NCBI GenBank assembly: GCA_947345935.1
Contig: CAMZZN010000025.1
Location: forward strand, 1-35,255
DNA length: 35,255 nt
Direction: 5' to 3'
Source of the DNA: an uncultured Ruminococcus sp.
Lineage (GTDB): Bacteria; Bacillota; Clostridia; Oscillospirales; Ruminococcaceae
Under the pieces are notes generated by a model. That model ran no database searches, was not told where the DNA came from, and was given only the letters and a program-made list of their open reading frames with translations. A program made the translations under genes and the position numbers. Of this stretch, positions 1-9,522 are shown one piece after another. Position 1 is the stretch's first letter. Each line of letters starts with the position of its first letter.

Positions 1-889
1 ATGAACCGATGCAGACCTGGTCTACTTTAAGCTTTCCGATCTCTTCAACACTCTTTACGTTGTCAGGAGAATGAGGGCAGGCAGCCAGAGGAACAAGTTC
101 GCTGAGATTTATAGTGAGTTCTTCATCGTAAACGGCATCCTCGTCAGCAGCAAGGGGGGTCCATACGTCTTCACGGCACTGAGCTTTAAGGAACTGCTTT
201 GTTATCTCGTCAGACGGGAAAATTGAAGTAGTTGCTCCGAGTTCTGCCCCCATATTCGTAATAGTAGCACGCTCTGGCACAGAAAGCGTTTTTACGCCCT
301 CGCCAACATATTCGATGACCTTTCCTACGCCGCCCTTAACGGACATTCTTCTGAGAACCTCAAGGATAACATCCTTTGCAGCGACCCAGGGACGGAGTTT
401 TCCTGTAAGTTCAACTTTAACTACCTTAGGACAGGTAATGTAGTAAGCGCCGCCGCCCATAGCCACGGCAACGTCAAGTCCGCCTGCGCCTATTGCTATC
501 ATTCCGATTCCGCCGCCGGTAGGTGTATGGCTGTCAGAACCAATAAGAGTCTTTCCGGGAATTCCGAAACGTTCAAGGTGAACCTGGTGACAGATACCAT
601 TGCCGGGACGTGAAAAATAAATTCCGTGTTTCTTGGCAACGCTGCCGATAAATCGGTGATCGTCCGCATTCTCAAAACCGTTCTGAAGCGTATTATGATC
701 TATGTAGGCAACTGAGCGCTCTGTCTTTACACGAGGAACGCCGATCGCCTCAAATTCAAGGTATGCCATTGTGCCGGTTGCGTCCTGTGTAAGGGTCTGG
801 TCGATTCGTATGCCGATCTCCTGACCTTTTACATACTCGCCGTCAACGAGATGTGCCCTGAGAATTTTTTCCGTTAAAGTTAAACCCAT
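1..889 (-). CDS. Aconitate hydratase family protein (partial, 5' end of gene)
   Basis: The gene runs off the left edge, leaving the first 296 codons from ATG at 889. The protein begins MGLTLTEKILRAHLV and carries the aconitase/IPM-isomerase signature SDSHTPTGGGIGMIAIGAGG. The last visible residues, DQVCIGS, are the start of the CIGSCTN motif whose Cys binds the 4Fe-4S cluster. The family isomerises citrate/isocitrate, or homologous substrates, through dehydration and rehydration. The length of the N-terminal part and the GAGGLDVAVAMGG sequence favour the clostridial monomeric aconitase over LeuC, but a LeuC/homoaconitase assignment cannot be excluded without the rest. The start is supported by GAAAGGAATG upstream and a promoter at 926-954. 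No in-frame stop is seen. Confidence 0.85.
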   Translation of the reverse strand, partial: MGLTLTEKILRAHLVDGEYVKGQEIGIRIDQTLTQDATGTMAYLEFEAIGVPRVKTERSVAYIDHNTLQNGFENADDHRFIGSVAKKHGIYFSRPGNGICHQVHLERFGIPGKTLIGSDSHTPTGGGIGMIAIGAGGLDVAVAMGGGAYYITCPKVVKVELTGKLRPWVAAKDVILEVLRRMSVKGGVGKVIEYVGEGVKTLSVPERATITNMGAELGATTSIFPSDEITKQFLKAQCREDVWTPLAADEDAVYDEELTINLSELVPLAACPHSPDNVKSVEEIGKLKVDQVCIGS

Positions 890-925
890 TGAAATCATTC
901 CTTTCAAGTATAAGAATACATTTAT

Positions 926-954
926 ATTTTACTACATTTCTCGAACTTTGTCAA
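926..954 (-). promoter_or_regulatory. Sigma-A promoter of the aconitase-family gene
   Basis: On the minus strand TTGACA (949-954) is followed after exactly 17 bases by TAAAAT (926-931). The ATG at 889 lies about 30 nt below the expected start of transcription. Confidence 0.8.
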
Positions 955-1001
955 TAAATAAACAATCTAAAAATACAATTGAAAATAAATATTTGTTAGC
1001 A

Positions 1002-1028
1002 TACAAAAACAATCCCGGTTTCCCGGGA
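1002..1028 (-). terminator. Rho-independent terminator after lysA
   Basis: On the minus strand the stem TCCCGG/CCGGGA closes a GAAA (GNRA) tetraloop (1013-1028) and is followed by TTGTTTTTG. It lies 9 nt past the lysA stop codon and ends the lon-engB-lysA unit before the aconitase promoter. Confidence 0.85.
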
Positions 1029-1036
1029 CTGCATTA

Positions 1037-2335
1037 TTATACATCATTGCGTACAATATCTTCAAATGTCTCTCTATTCACAGCGATCCTTGACTCGCCG
1101 TCTTTTACAAAAACAACGGCAGGTCTGGGAATACGGTTATAATTTGACGCCATAGAATAGTTGTAGGCCCCGGTTGCAAGAACAGCGATGATATCCCCTG
1201 ATTCTGCGTGTTGAAGCGACATGTTTTCACCGATAAGATCGCCGCTTTCACAGCATTTTCCGGCAATAGTGACTCTTTCATCACGTTTCTGTCCTGCCTT
1301 GTTTGCTACAACTGCTTCATATTCGCTCTGGTAGAGGATATATCTCGGATTATCGCACATTCCTCCGTCGACAGACACATATGTCCTTATTCCGGGGATC
1401 TCCTTTCTTGCGCCGACAGTATACAACGTGATTCCTGCCGGTGCGGCAATAGAACGTCCCGGCTCAATGAGGATCGCCGGCATTTTGATGCCGAGTTCCT
1501 CACTTCTGGATTTAACAATTTCCGATACACGCTCCATGTATGTTTCAAAGGGGGCGGGATCATGTTCGTTAAGATATTTTATGCCGAATCCTCCGCCGAG
1601 ATTAAGCTCACGAACTTCATGATTCAATTCGTTTTTTATCTTTGCAATAAAATCCAGCATTACACGGGCAGCTTCTTCGAAAGGCTCAATGTCGAATATC
1701 TGAGAACCAATATGGCAGTGAACTCCCATGAAATCAAGATTTTTACACTGTACCGCTTCCTTTACAGCTTCAAACGCTTCTCCTGTCTCAAGAGCAAAGC
1801 CAAACTTGCTGTCAATCTGTCCGGTTTTTACGAAACTATGCGTATGAGCGTCGATCCCCGGCTTTATACGGAACATGATATGCGGCTTTTTGCCCAGTTC
1901 TCCGGCTATTCTTTCCAGATGCTCCAGTTCGCTGAAATTATCTACGATGATATGTCCGACATCGGCAGATACGGCGTATCTCAGTTCATCGTCAGTCTTA
2001 TTGTTGCCGTGATAACCTATTTTTGATACGTCAAATCCTGCCTTTATAGCAGTATAAAGCTCTCCGCCAGATACAACGTCCAATCCAAGCCCTTCATCGT
2101 TTACTATCCTGCACATCTCCATACACGAAAACGCCTTGCTGGCATAGCACACCATACCCTTTCCGCCATAGAATCTATCAATACTTTCTTTAAAACGTCG
2201 GCAGTTCTCCCTGATCTTTTCTTCATCAAACACATAAAGAGGCGTACCATACTGACCGGCAAGAGCCGTCGTGTCAACTCCGCCTATGGTAAGATTTCCA
2301 CTTTCGTTTACATTCAGATTATCCGATACAAACAT
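1037..2335 (-). CDS. lysA: Diaminopimelate decarboxylase
   Basis: A pyridoxal-phosphate enzyme of the alanine racemase-like fold III that decarboxylates meso-diaminopimelate to L-lysine, the last step of lysine synthesis. The 432-aa length is normal. Visible landmarks: the PLP lysine in YASKAF (K67), HCHIGSQI, the phosphate-binding glycine loop LNLGGGFG, IEPGRS, and CCESGD with the substrate-binding Cys of the partner subunit. The start ATG at 2335 has AAAGG upstream. It lies 51 nt behind engB with no terminator between, so it is probably read with lon and engB. The gap is too short for a lysine riboswitch and none is seen. Confidence 0.95.
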   Translation of the reverse strand: MFVSDNLNVNESGNLTIGGVDTTALAGQYGTPLYVFDEEKIRENCRRFKESIDRFYGGKGMVCYASKAFSCMEMCRIVNDEGLGLDVVSGGELYTAIKAGFDVSKIGYHGNNKTDDELRYAVSADVGHIIVDNFSELEHLERIAGELGKKPHIMFRIKPGIDAHTHSFVKTGQIDSKFGFALETGEAFEAVKEAVQCKNLDFMGVHCHIGSQIFDIEPFEEAARVMLDFIAKIKNELNHEVRELNLGGGFGIKYLNEHDPAPFETYMERVSEIVKSRSEELGIKMPAILIEPGRSIAAPAGITLYTVGARKEIPGIRTYVSVDGGMCDNPRYILYQSEYEAVVANKAGQKRDERVTIAGKCCESGDLIGENMSLQHAESGDIIAVLATGAYNYSMASNYNRIPRPAVVFVKDGESRIAVNRETFEDIVRNDV

Positions 2336-2386
2336 TTTTTCACAACCTTTATTTATATTTTTACCACATTATATAAAAATAGTATT

Positions 2387-2995
2387 TTATTCTATTTCCT
2401 CGCCGTCAGAAACAACTTCCTCGACGATCTCTCTTAACTCTTCAACGCCCTCGAAAGTCATGGACGAAAACGGGACAACGTGCATATCATCAAAGCACGG
2501 TATCTCATCTCTGAATGCTTTCATGCGCTTTTCACGTTCCGTTCTTTTCAGCTTGTCAGCCTTTGTAAGTATAAGTACAAAAGGCATTTCCGTGTCTATC
2601 AGATAATTAATCATCTGCACGTCGTCCTTTGTGGGCGCATGGCGCATATCCACCAGCATAAACACAAGGCGTATGTCACGGTCGCTGTCAAGATATCCCC
2701 CAATCAGTCCCGACCATCGTTCTTTCTCCGATTTGGAAACCTTTGCGTATCCATAGCCTGGCAGATCAACAAAAAATATATTATCCAATCCGTAAAAATT
2801 TATGGTCGCTGTCTTGCCCGGAACGGAGCTGACTCTTGCCAGATTACGCCGATTAAACAGCTTATTGATAAGTGTGGATTTTCCCACATTCGAGTGACCT
2901 GCAAAAGCAATCTCTATCCGCTCCGGCGGCGGTATCTGAGAAAATTTTCCGTAAGAGGCGGTGAATTCCGCCTTGTTATAGTTAAGCTTCAACAT
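2387..2995 (-). CDS. engB: Ribosome biogenesis GTPase EngB (YsxC/YihA)
   Basis: A TRAFAC-class GTPase needed for assembly of the 50S ribosomal subunit. The 202-aa protein shows the P-loop GHSNVGKST (33-41), DLPGYG (G3) and TKAD (G4). It overlaps the end of lon by 14 bp, the classic lon-engB pair of Firmicutes. The Shine-Dalgarno GGGAGG sits only 2 nt before the ATG at 2995, so the TTG of the next codon, with 5-nt spacing, may be the true start; the product would differ by one residue. Confidence 0.95.
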   Translation of the reverse strand: MLKLNYNKAEFTASYGKFSQIPPPERIEIAFAGHSNVGKSTLINKLFNRRNLARVSSVPGKTATINFYGLDNIFFVDLPGYGYAKVSKSEKERWSGLIGGYLDSDRDIRLVFMLVDMRHAPTKDDVQMINYLIDTEMPFVLILTKADKLKRTEREKRMKAFRDEIPCFDDMHVVPFSSMTFEGVEELREIVEEVVSDGEEIE

Positions 2996-5378
2996 TACCT
3001 CCCTGCTGACGCATCAGTGCCGTATCGAGCACATCGCTGAGATCATCGGCAAAAACAAAGTCAAGATGCTCTTTTACTGCGTCGTCGATTTCATCCAGAT
3101 CGGCTCTGTTTGCCTCCGGAACGATCACCGTACCGATCCCTGACTTGTATGCCGCCATGGTCTTTTCACGCAGGCCTCCGATAGGAAGCACTCTGCCATG
3201 AAGGGTTATCTCTCCCGTCATGGCGATATCAGCCCGCACTTTCATACCCGACAAAGCCGAAACAAGAGCCGTCGTCATAGTCACTCCGGCAGAAGGTCCG
3301 TCTTTTGGGACAGCTCCCTCCGGAGCATGAATATGTATGTCATTTTCCTTATAAAAATCAGGATTTATACCGTATTTCTCCGCCGCACTTCGCACATAGC
3401 TTACAGCGATACGGGCGCTTTCTTTCATTACGTCGCCAAGCGAACCGGTTATCTCTACCTTTCCGGTTCCCTTTAATATAAGCACTTCAAGCGGCATGAT
3501 AACTCCGCCGACTGATGTCCACGCCAGACCGTTGACGATACCTGTCTTATTCTCTTTAAGATGAAGATCGGCGGTATATTTCCGGATACCCAGCATATCT
3601 CTGAGATCTTTTGGCTTTACCGAAATCCTTTTAACCTCGCCGGAAGCTATCTTCTTTGCGGATTTTCTGCATATCGAGGCAATTTTCCGTTCAAGATCAC
3701 GCACGCCGGCTTCTTTGGTATAGTACTGTATGATATCGTTTACTGCGTCGTCGGTTATCTTCATCTGCGACGCTTTCAAACCGTGCTCCTTAAGTTGCTT
3801 GGGTATAAGGTGATCCTTAGTGATATGGAATTTTTCCTCCGCCGTATAACTCGGCAGTTCGATTATCTCCATTCGGTCAAGCAGCGGCGCAGGAATATTT
3901 GATACGTCATTTGCCGTTGTCAGAAATACCGCCCTGCTCAGATCAAAAGGCACTTCAATGAAGTGATCCCGGAATGTGCTGTTCTGTTCACTGTCGAGAA
4001 CCTCCAGCATTGCCGATGACGGATCGCCCTTTATATCGCTGCAAAGCTTGTCAATCTCGTCAAAAAGTATAAGCGGGTCAGCTGTTCCAGCCTGGGATAT
4101 TGCCGTAATGATTCGTCCCGGCATAGCTCCCACATAAGTTTTGCGATGCCCCCTGATATCGGCTTCATCACGTACTCCTCCAAGAGAAACACGTGCATAT
4201 TTGCGCCCCATGGCCTTTGCAACGGACTTTGCTATCGAGGTTTTTCCTATTCCGGGAGGACCGGACAGGCAGATTATCTGTCCCTTTATCCCGGGGTTGA
4301 GCATATGGACAGCCAGAAATTCCAGAATACGTTCTTTGACCTTTTTCAGACCGTAATGTTCTTTTTCCAGAACAGTCTCGGCTTTTTCAAGGGATAGCTT
4401 TGATTTGGAATAAACTCCCCACGGCAGGTCAAGAACGGTATCCAGGTAATTCTTGATAACAAAAGCCTCCTGAGACGCCGGCGGAAGCTTTGTAAGCTTG
4501 TCCGCTTCTTTAAGAAGCTTTTCCCGGCTTTTATCGTCGATTTTCAGCTCCATGATATCGTTTATGTAATCGAAAGCGTCATCTCCGCCGTCCTCACCGA
4601 GTTGCTCCTGGATAACTCTCATCTGTTCACGGAGATAGAACTCACGCTGCCCCTTGTCAATGCTGTTTTTCGTCTGCTCATTTATCAGATTTTCCAGTTC
4701 AAGGATCTCAGTTTCCGACGTGAGACAGGCAAAAAGCACCGACAGCTTATTCATTATGTTGGATTCTTCCAGCAATGTCTGCTTATCCCTGTAATTGAGA
4801 GCGCAGTTGAAAGTAATCGCCTCAAAGAGCTTTATCGGGTTATCCTGCGTCATAACGGAGTTGAAAAGCTCGCTTGGCATTTTCGGGAAATATGAAGAAT
4901 ACCTTTCAAAAACATCCCTGACGGAGCGCACAAGAGCCTGAGCCTCTACTTCGTCATATTTGACTCTGGAATATGCAGGCGTGCGTCTTACTTCTGCTTT
5001 CAGAGTTTCGCCGTCGTCGATAAGCCGTACAAGATTCGCCTTGTATACTCCTTCTACGAGAACCTTCATTACATGATCCGGAAGCTTGAGCACCTGTCTG
5101 ATCTCGGCAACCACTCCGACTTTATAAAGATCGGAAGATTTAGGATTATCCACATAAGCCTCGTGCTGAGTTATGAGAAATATCTTTTTTCCTTCCCTTA
5201 CAGCGTGTTCTACGGCGCTGTAAGATTTTTCACGTGAGACATCGAAATGGAGCACCATTTTGGGAAATGCAACCATCCCTCTCATAGCGATTGTATAAAA
5301 TATATTATCATTTTCTGTATTTTTGCTGCTTTTAATTATCTGTTCCAAATAAATCACCACATTCCTATATATTTGCAT
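2982..5378 (-). CDS. lon: ATP-dependent protease La (Lon)
   Basis: A cytoplasmic ATP-dependent serine protease that degrades misfolded and regulatory proteins. Domains in order: Lon substrate-binding domain (about 25-220), coiled helical arm (about 225-310), AAA+ module with Walker A GPPGIGKT (373-380) and Walker B ILFDEIDK (437-444), and the S16 protease with Ser in PKDGPSAG (S696) and Lys in GGLREK (K739), the same 43-residue spacing as in E. coli Lon. The 798-aa length is normal. The ATG at 5378 has AAGGAT directly against it. A TTG at 5348 (L11), preceded by AGGAATGTGGTGA, gives a product starting MEQIIKSSK and may be the real start. Transcribed with engB from the promoter at 5409-5437. 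Confidence 0.97.
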   Translation of the reverse strand: MQIYRNVVIYLEQIIKSSKNTENDNIFYTIAMRGMVAFPKMVLHFDVSREKSYSAVEHAVREGKKIFLITQHEAYVDNPKSSDLYKVGVVAEIRQVLKLPDHVMKVLVEGVYKANLVRLIDDGETLKAEVRRTPAYSRVKYDEVEAQALVRSVRDVFERYSSYFPKMPSELFNSVMTQDNPIKLFEAITFNCALNYRDKQTLLEESNIMNKLSVLFACLTSETEILELENLINEQTKNSIDKGQREFYLREQMRVIQEQLGEDGGDDAFDYINDIMELKIDDKSREKLLKEADKLTKLPPASQEAFVIKNYLDTVLDLPWGVYSKSKLSLEKAETVLEKEHYGLKKVKERILEFLAVHMLNPGIKGQIICLSGPPGIGKTSIAKSVAKAMGRKYARVSLGGVRDEADIRGHRKTYVGAMPGRIITAISQAGTADPLILFDEIDKLCSDIKGDPSSAMLEVLDSEQNSTFRDHFIEVPFDLSRAVFLTTANDVSNIPAPLLDRMEIIELPSYTAEEKFHITKDHLIPKQLKEHGLKASQMKITDDAVNDIIQYYTKEAGVRDLERKIASICRKSAKKIASGEVKRISVKPKDLRDMLGIRKYTADLHLKENKTGIVNGLAWTSVGGVIMPLEVLILKGTGKVEITGSLGDVMKESARIAVSYVRSAAEKYGINPDFYKENDIHIHAPEGAVPKDGPSAGVTMTTALVSALSGMKVRADIAMTGEITLHGRVLPIGGLREKTMAAYKSGIGTVIVPEANRADLDEIDDAVKEHLDFVFADDLSDVLDTALMRQQGGNVEA

Positions 5379-5408
5379 ATCCTTGCGAAGCGATGGAGTT
5401 ATTTTTTA

Positions 5409-5437
5409 ATTATACCATATACCTCAAAAAAAAGCAA
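5409..5437 (-). promoter_or_regulatory. Sigma-A promoter of lon-engB-lysA
   Basis: Minus strand TTGCTT (5432-5437), 17-nt spacer, TATAAT (5409-5414). No CIRCE or CtsR-like heat-shock operator was recognised around it. Confidence 0.7.
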
Positions 5438-5447
5438 GAGGGAAATT

Positions 5448-5606
5448 TTAAGGAAGCACTGAATAAATCACGCCTGACGGCTCAGCACGCATATTGTGCA
5501 TTGGATTTAATCAGTGCCTCCTTAATTTGTAACTAAGATTATGTACATATAGAAATTATGCATTGCACGTCATCTGCCGTACAATCTTTTGACAGTGCTG
5601 CCTTAA
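5448..5606. repeat. TTAA-bounded MITE-like element with nested inverted repeats
   Basis: The left end TTAAGGAAGCACTGAATAAA (from 5448) recurs inverted at 5504-5525 with about 20 of 22 bases matching, and again in shorter form at the right end, read on the minus strand as TTAAGGCAGCACTG (5593-5606). The whole is 159 bp, or 78 bp for the inner palindrome (5448-5525). It has no coding capacity. The right end overlaps the stop codon of the esterase gene (5603-5605). The TTAA ends and inverted termini suggest a non-autonomous transposable element; a strong transcript hairpin ending the esterase mRNA is an alternative role. Confidence 0.6.
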
Positions 5607-7162
5607 TTTTTATCCGCCGGATAGAATTTCGCCAAAACTTCATTGAGCATTTCCGGAATAAACTCGTAGTGTCCGGAACCAGGATATAATTTGCATTCAA
5701 AATTCGTAAAACCGTAAGATTCAAGACGCTTTGTCAGATTTTCCACTCCCTCTAAGGTAGAATCGTTATCTCCGTAATATTCTTCATAAACGGGATCTTC
5801 ATCAGCTCCGGCACAGATAAATATGCGTTTTTCAAGAGTATCGTTCCGGTCAAAATAACCATATTCCGACTTGACTTCCGACAGGTCCGCATAGGGCAGG
5901 AATCCAGGCGACCAGAATGCCGGGCTTCCGATAATATAATTGCCAAAAGGCTGATTTTCGTATTTATCGGAATTAAAAACGGCATAGTGAGCAAAAGTTC
6001 CACCCAGTGAATGCCCATACAGCGTTGAATTACCAAAATCTACATTGTATTGCTCGCCGAGATATGGCATAAGATTATCCGTTATGAAATCAAGAAATTC
6101 CTTGTCTTTTTCACAGAAATATTTCTTTCTGTTTGTATCGTCCATGCCGTCCATTGAATAATCATAGCCGATACTTACAAGTATAGCGTCACCTGCGTTT
6201 CCGTTTTCCATTTCCTTTCTGAGCGCCGGATGATTTCCAAAACGCCATACTCCGTCGGTAAGTACGTATGCAGGATATGTTTTTTCGGGATCAAAATCGG
6301 GCGGCAGAGTGACGTGTACAATGAAGTTGGTATCAAGTTCCTCGTCGTAAATGGATATTTCCTTTACGAAGTCAGCAATTTCTTCTGTTGCGTCATGATC
6401 TATCTCCCACACCGGCTCTGTTCCCCACTGACTTTCTGTAGTACCGAATTCAAGTTCGTTGTAGTTTTTGTCTATAACTGCTTCCCATGCACGAATAGTC
6501 CGCTGATATTCCGGTTCAATTTCGCTCTGACCTATTTTTCCTAATTCAGCTAATTTTTCTATATCTTTATGAATTTTTATTTTGAGTTCGTCAAAATTAT
6601 CTGCTTTCCTTTCATAAATTAATTTAGCAGCTTCTTCTTCGGTAATCTCGTTATTATTCTTATCAAAAAAATGAGTTCCATTGTCATCGGTTATGGTCGT
6701 ATACTCATCTTCACTATAATAAACTGCTCCTCCATCATAGTTAAGAAACGGCTGAATTGAGTATATATTCTGTCCATCAACGAAAACAGAGTACACGGTA
6801 TCATGTTCACCTATTGAATTCAAAAGTTCCTGTATTACTTCCTCTGTAAAGTATGTATCATTGGGGTGATTTTCAATATAGTGCGACCAGTATTCTTTCT
6901 GTTGTTCGGGAGTCCATATCTCAAGCCAGACGCCTTCTTCAGGAATTTTCTTCTGTTCGTGATCAAAGACTGTAAGTTCTCCGATACTGACATTCTGTAG
7001 TTCTTTCTCTGTCATATGGTTTGTAAGCTTTACCACCGGATCCTTTTCGGTACTCACAGATTCAGACGAGCTTTCCCGTGTACTTTCCTGATTTTTCGAT
7101 TCGCAGGCTGCTGCGGACAGCAAAAGCATAAGAGACATACATAATGCGGTTAGTTTTTTCAT
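5603..7162 (-). CDS. Secreted esterase lipoprotein, Fes/esterase D-type alpha/beta hydrolase
   Basis: The start at 7162 gives MKKLTALCMSLMLL with a type II signal peptide and lipobox SAAAC; AAGGATG lies 6 nt upstream. An upstream in-frame ATG at 7195 lacks a ribosome site. The mature protein has a Ser/Glu-rich linker, an N-terminal region of about 230 residues that I do not recognise, then an esterase (PF00756-like) domain with the nucleophile elbow YGHSLGG, the acid region GADED and the final His in SGHYEF. It is probably anchored on the outer face of the membrane and cleaves an ester; in a fibre degrader, acetyl or feruloyl esters of xylan are possible but unproven. The last codons run into the MITE-like element, which supplies the stop. 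Confidence 0.8.
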   Translation of the reverse strand: MKKLTALCMSLMLLLSAAACESKNQESTRESSSESVSTEKDPVVKLTNHMTEKELQNVSIGELTVFDHEQKKIPEEGVWLEIWTPEQQKEYWSHYIENHPNDTYFTEEVIQELLNSIGEHDTVYSVFVDGQNIYSIQPFLNYDGGAVYYSEDEYTTITDDNGTHFFDKNNNEITEEEAAKLIYERKADNFDELKIKIHKDIEKLAELGKIGQSEIEPEYQRTIRAWEAVIDKNYNELEFGTTESQWGTEPVWEIDHDATEEIADFVKEISIYDEELDTNFIVHVTLPPDFDPEKTYPAYVLTDGVWRFGNHPALRKEMENGNAGDAILVSIGYDYSMDGMDDTNRKKYFCEKDKEFLDFITDNLMPYLGEQYNVDFGNSTLYGHSLGGTFAHYAVFNSDKYENQPFGNYIIGSPAFWSPGFLPYADLSEVKSEYGYFDRNDTLEKRIFICAGADEDPVYEEYYGDNDSTLEGVENLTKRLESYGFTNFECKLYPGSGHYEFIPEMLNEVLAKFYPADKN

Positions 7163-7187
7163 TATTATCATCCTTTTCTGAATTATT

Positions 7188-7205
7188 AAACACATTGAAG
7201 TGTTT
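7188..7205. promoter_or_regulatory. Palindrome upstream of the esterase gene, possible operator
   Basis: AAACAC-N6-GTGTTT is a perfect inverted repeat 26 nt above the esterase start, in the leader or promoter region. No -35/-10 pair is convincing here, so its role is open. Confidence 0.3.
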
Positions 7206-7362
7206 CATATGTAAGTGATTTTAAAGCGCTAAAAAGACGAGATAATGAAACAATTTGTAATTTATCACAATTATGTATTGCGAAATTTATTTAAAACCAA
7301 CAAATTATTGTGTGTTTAGATATAGCAGTACAACTTTCATCAAAAATAATAATTCTGCCGCC

Positions 7363-7391
7363 TTGACAAAAAATGAAAAATATATTATAAT
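7363..7391 (+). promoter_or_regulatory. Consensus sigma-A promoter of greA-lysS
   Basis: TTGACA (7363-7368), a 17-nt spacer and TATAAT (7386-7391): a full match to the consensus. The greA ribosome site AAGGAG is at 7413-7418. Confidence 0.9.
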
Positions 7392-7427
7392 TAGAGTTAT
7401 TGTAAATTATGTAAGGAGTGCATTAAA

Positions 7428-7898
7428 ATGGCTTTGAAAAAAATGTCCAGAGACAGCTACGAAAAGCTTATAGCTGAACTTGACGACCTTAAAATCAATA
7501 AACGTAAGGAAGTTGCCGAAAGACTGAAAGTCGCCCGTTCATACGGAGACCTTTCCGAAAACGCCGAGTACGACGAAGCAAAAAATGAACAGGCAATACT
7601 TGAAGCCCATATCTCAGAACTTCAGTATACTATTGATAATGCCGAAATTGTGGAGGATTCCAATATTTCAGTTGACGAGATCGGCATGAGCTCAAAAATT
7701 ACAATCAAACGTCTTGACAACGGAAAAGTTGAAACATTTACTATCGTAGGTACAAACCACGCAAATGTAAGAGAAGGAAAAATTTCAGACGAGTCGCCTA
7801 TCGGAAAAGCTGCAATGAAGAAAAAAGTCGGAGACATTTTCATTGTTGAAGCTCCTGCAGGAGAATTGAGATTCGAGGTTATGGAAATTTCCAAGTAA
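7428..7898 (+). CDS. greA: Transcription elongation factor GreA
   Basis: Rescues backtracked RNA polymerase by stimulating cleavage of the nascent RNA 3' end. The 156-aa protein has the N-terminal antiparallel coiled coil (about 8-75) with the acidic tip motif GDLSENAEYDEAK that reaches into the secondary channel, and the C-terminal FKBP-like domain (about 82-156). A strong AAGGAG site precedes ATG. It heads a unit with lysS 40 nt downstream, a pairing common in Firmicutes. Confidence 0.96.
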   Translation: MALKKMSRDSYEKLIAELDDLKINKRKEVAERLKVARSYGDLSENAEYDEAKNEQAILEAHISELQYTIDNAEIVEDSNISVDEIGMSSKITIKRLDNGKVETFTIVGTNHANVREGKISDESPIGKAAMKKKVGDIFIVEAPAGELRFEVMEISK

Positions 7899-7938
7899 GT
7901 TTCTGCGCAGCGATATACAGGAAGGAATTGAAAAAGCT

Positions 7939-9513
7939 ATGAATGAAAACATAGAAAATCAGGTTAAGGAAGAACCTGCTGTCGATATAAATATTCTTAA
8001 AAAGGATCGTCTTGATAAGCTTGCCGCCCTCAGAGAAGCCGGCAGAGATCCCTACCAGATCACAAAATTCGACGTGACCGGTCATGCGGCAGATTACAAG
8101 ACACAGTATGAAGCAGATGAAGCATCTATTCTTGCCGAAGCCGGAGACGATGAGGAAAAAGCAAAGGCTTCTATCGACGCCCTCAGCGAAAAAATTGTCC
8201 GCTTAGCCGGACGTATCATGAGCTGGCGTGATATGGGTAAGGCAAACTTTATTGATATCCGTGATGGTTCGGATAGGATTCAGGTATATATACGCTCCAA
8301 CGAAGTTGGCGCAGACCTGTTCAAGGAATTCAAGAAGAAATGGGATATCGGCGATATTATCGGCGTTGAGGGATTCGTTTTCAGAACTAAAAAGGGAGAA
8401 ATTTCCGTTCATGCAAAGAATATCGTTCTTTTGTCAAAATCTCTCCTGCCGCTTCCTGAAAAGTGGCACGGACTTAAAGATCAGGACATGAGATATCGTC
8501 AGCGCTATGTCGATCTTATCGTTAATCCCGATGTAAAGAACACATTCGTCAAGAGAAGCCGCATAATTGCAGAAGTAAGGAATTATCTGGACAATCTTGG
8601 CTATATAGAGGTAGATACTCCTGTTCTTCATACACTGGAAATCGGCGCTGCCGCACGTCCTTTTGTAACACATCACAACACTCTTGATATGGATATGTAT
8701 CTCCGTATCGAGACTGAGCTTTATCTCAAACGTCTTATCGTGGGCGGATTTGAGAAGGTATACGAAGTAGGACGTATTTTCAGGAACGAGGGTATGGACA
8801 CTTCCCATAACCCGGAGTTTACATCCGTAGAAATGTATCAGGCTTATACTGATTACATCGGAATGATGGATCTTATTGAAAATATGTACAGAACCATCGC
8901 AAGAAATGTCTGCGGAACTGCAAAAATCACTTATCAGGGCGTAGAGATCGATATGGAAAGCCCATGGGAACGTCTTACTATGGCGGAAGCAGTCAAAAAA
9001 TACGCCGGTGTTGATTATGACAGCTGGGCAGATAACGCAGCTGCAAGAGTCTGTGCAAAGGAAAAAGGCATAGAAGTTGACGAGGGTGAAAATGCTACAA
9101 AGGGTCATGTCCTTATCGCATTCTTTGAGGCTTTTGTAGAGGATAAGCTCGTACAGCCTACTATTATATATGACTACCCTGTTGAAAATTCTCCGCTTGC
9201 CAAGAGAAAACCTTCTGATCCTGCTTTTACAGAGCGTTTTGAATACTTTATGTACTGCCGTGAAATGGGCAACGCTTTTTCGGAACTCAACGACCCTATC
9301 GACCAGAAAGAGCGTTTTGAAAGGCAGGTTGAAGCCAAGCGTGCTCAGGGAGCAAATGCAGAGGTCGACGAAGATTTCGTTACTGCTCTTGAATACGGAC
9401 TTCCTCCTACAGGCGGTCTGGGATTTGGTCTTGACAGACTTGTAATGCTTCTTACTGACAGTCCGTCTATCAGGGACGTTCTGCTGTTCCCGACAATGCG
9501 TCCCCTTGGCTGA
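7939..9513 (+). CDS. lysS: Lysine--tRNA ligase, class II
   Basis: Charges tRNA-Lys in the cytoplasm. The 524-aa protein has an N-terminal OB-fold anticodon-binding domain (about 60-170, including LAGRIMSWRDMGK and FIDIRDGSDRIQ) and a class II catalytic core with motif 2 FRNEGMDTSHNPEFT and motif 3 GLGFGLDRLVMLL near the end. The start ATG at 7939 has AGGAAGG about 13 nt upstream, a little far. It ends 9 nt before the next gene. Confidence 0.96.
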   Translation: MNENIENQVKEEPAVDINILKKDRLDKLAALREAGRDPYQITKFDVTGHAADYKTQYEADEASILAEAGDDEEKAKASIDALSEKIVRLAGRIMSWRDMGKANFIDIRDGSDRIQVYIRSNEVGADLFKEFKKKWDIGDIIGVEGFVFRTKKGEISVHAKNIVLLSKSLLPLPEKWHGLKDQDMRYRQRYVDLIVNPDVKNTFVKRSRIIAEVRNYLDNLGYIEVDTPVLHTLEIGAAARPFVTHHNTLDMDMYLRIETELYLKRLIVGGFEKVYEVGRIFRNEGMDTSHNPEFTSVEMYQAYTDYIGMMDLIENMYRTIARNVCGTAKITYQGVEIDMESPWERLTMAEAVKKYAGVDYDSWADNAAARVCAKEKGIEVDEGENATKGHVLIAFFEAFVEDKLVQPTIIYDYPVENSPLAKRKPSDPAFTERFEYFMYCREMGNAFSELNDPIDQKERFERQVEAKRAQGANAEVDEDFVTALEYGLPPTGGLGFGLDRLVMLLTDSPSIRDVLLFPTMRPLG

Positions 9514-9522
9514 TCGAATACG

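Noticed and set aside
1208-2026. 272-codon plus-strand ORF opposite lysA
   Set aside because: It is antisense to a clearly recognised gene, with no family features or ribosome site.
2336-2386. Lysine riboswitch upstream of lysA
   Set aside because: Only 51 nt separate engB and lysA and no aptamer-like structure fits.
8434-9108. 224-codon minus-strand ORF opposite lysS
   Set aside because: It is a shadow of the conserved lysS frame; the Cys/Ile/His-rich composition is an antisense artefact.
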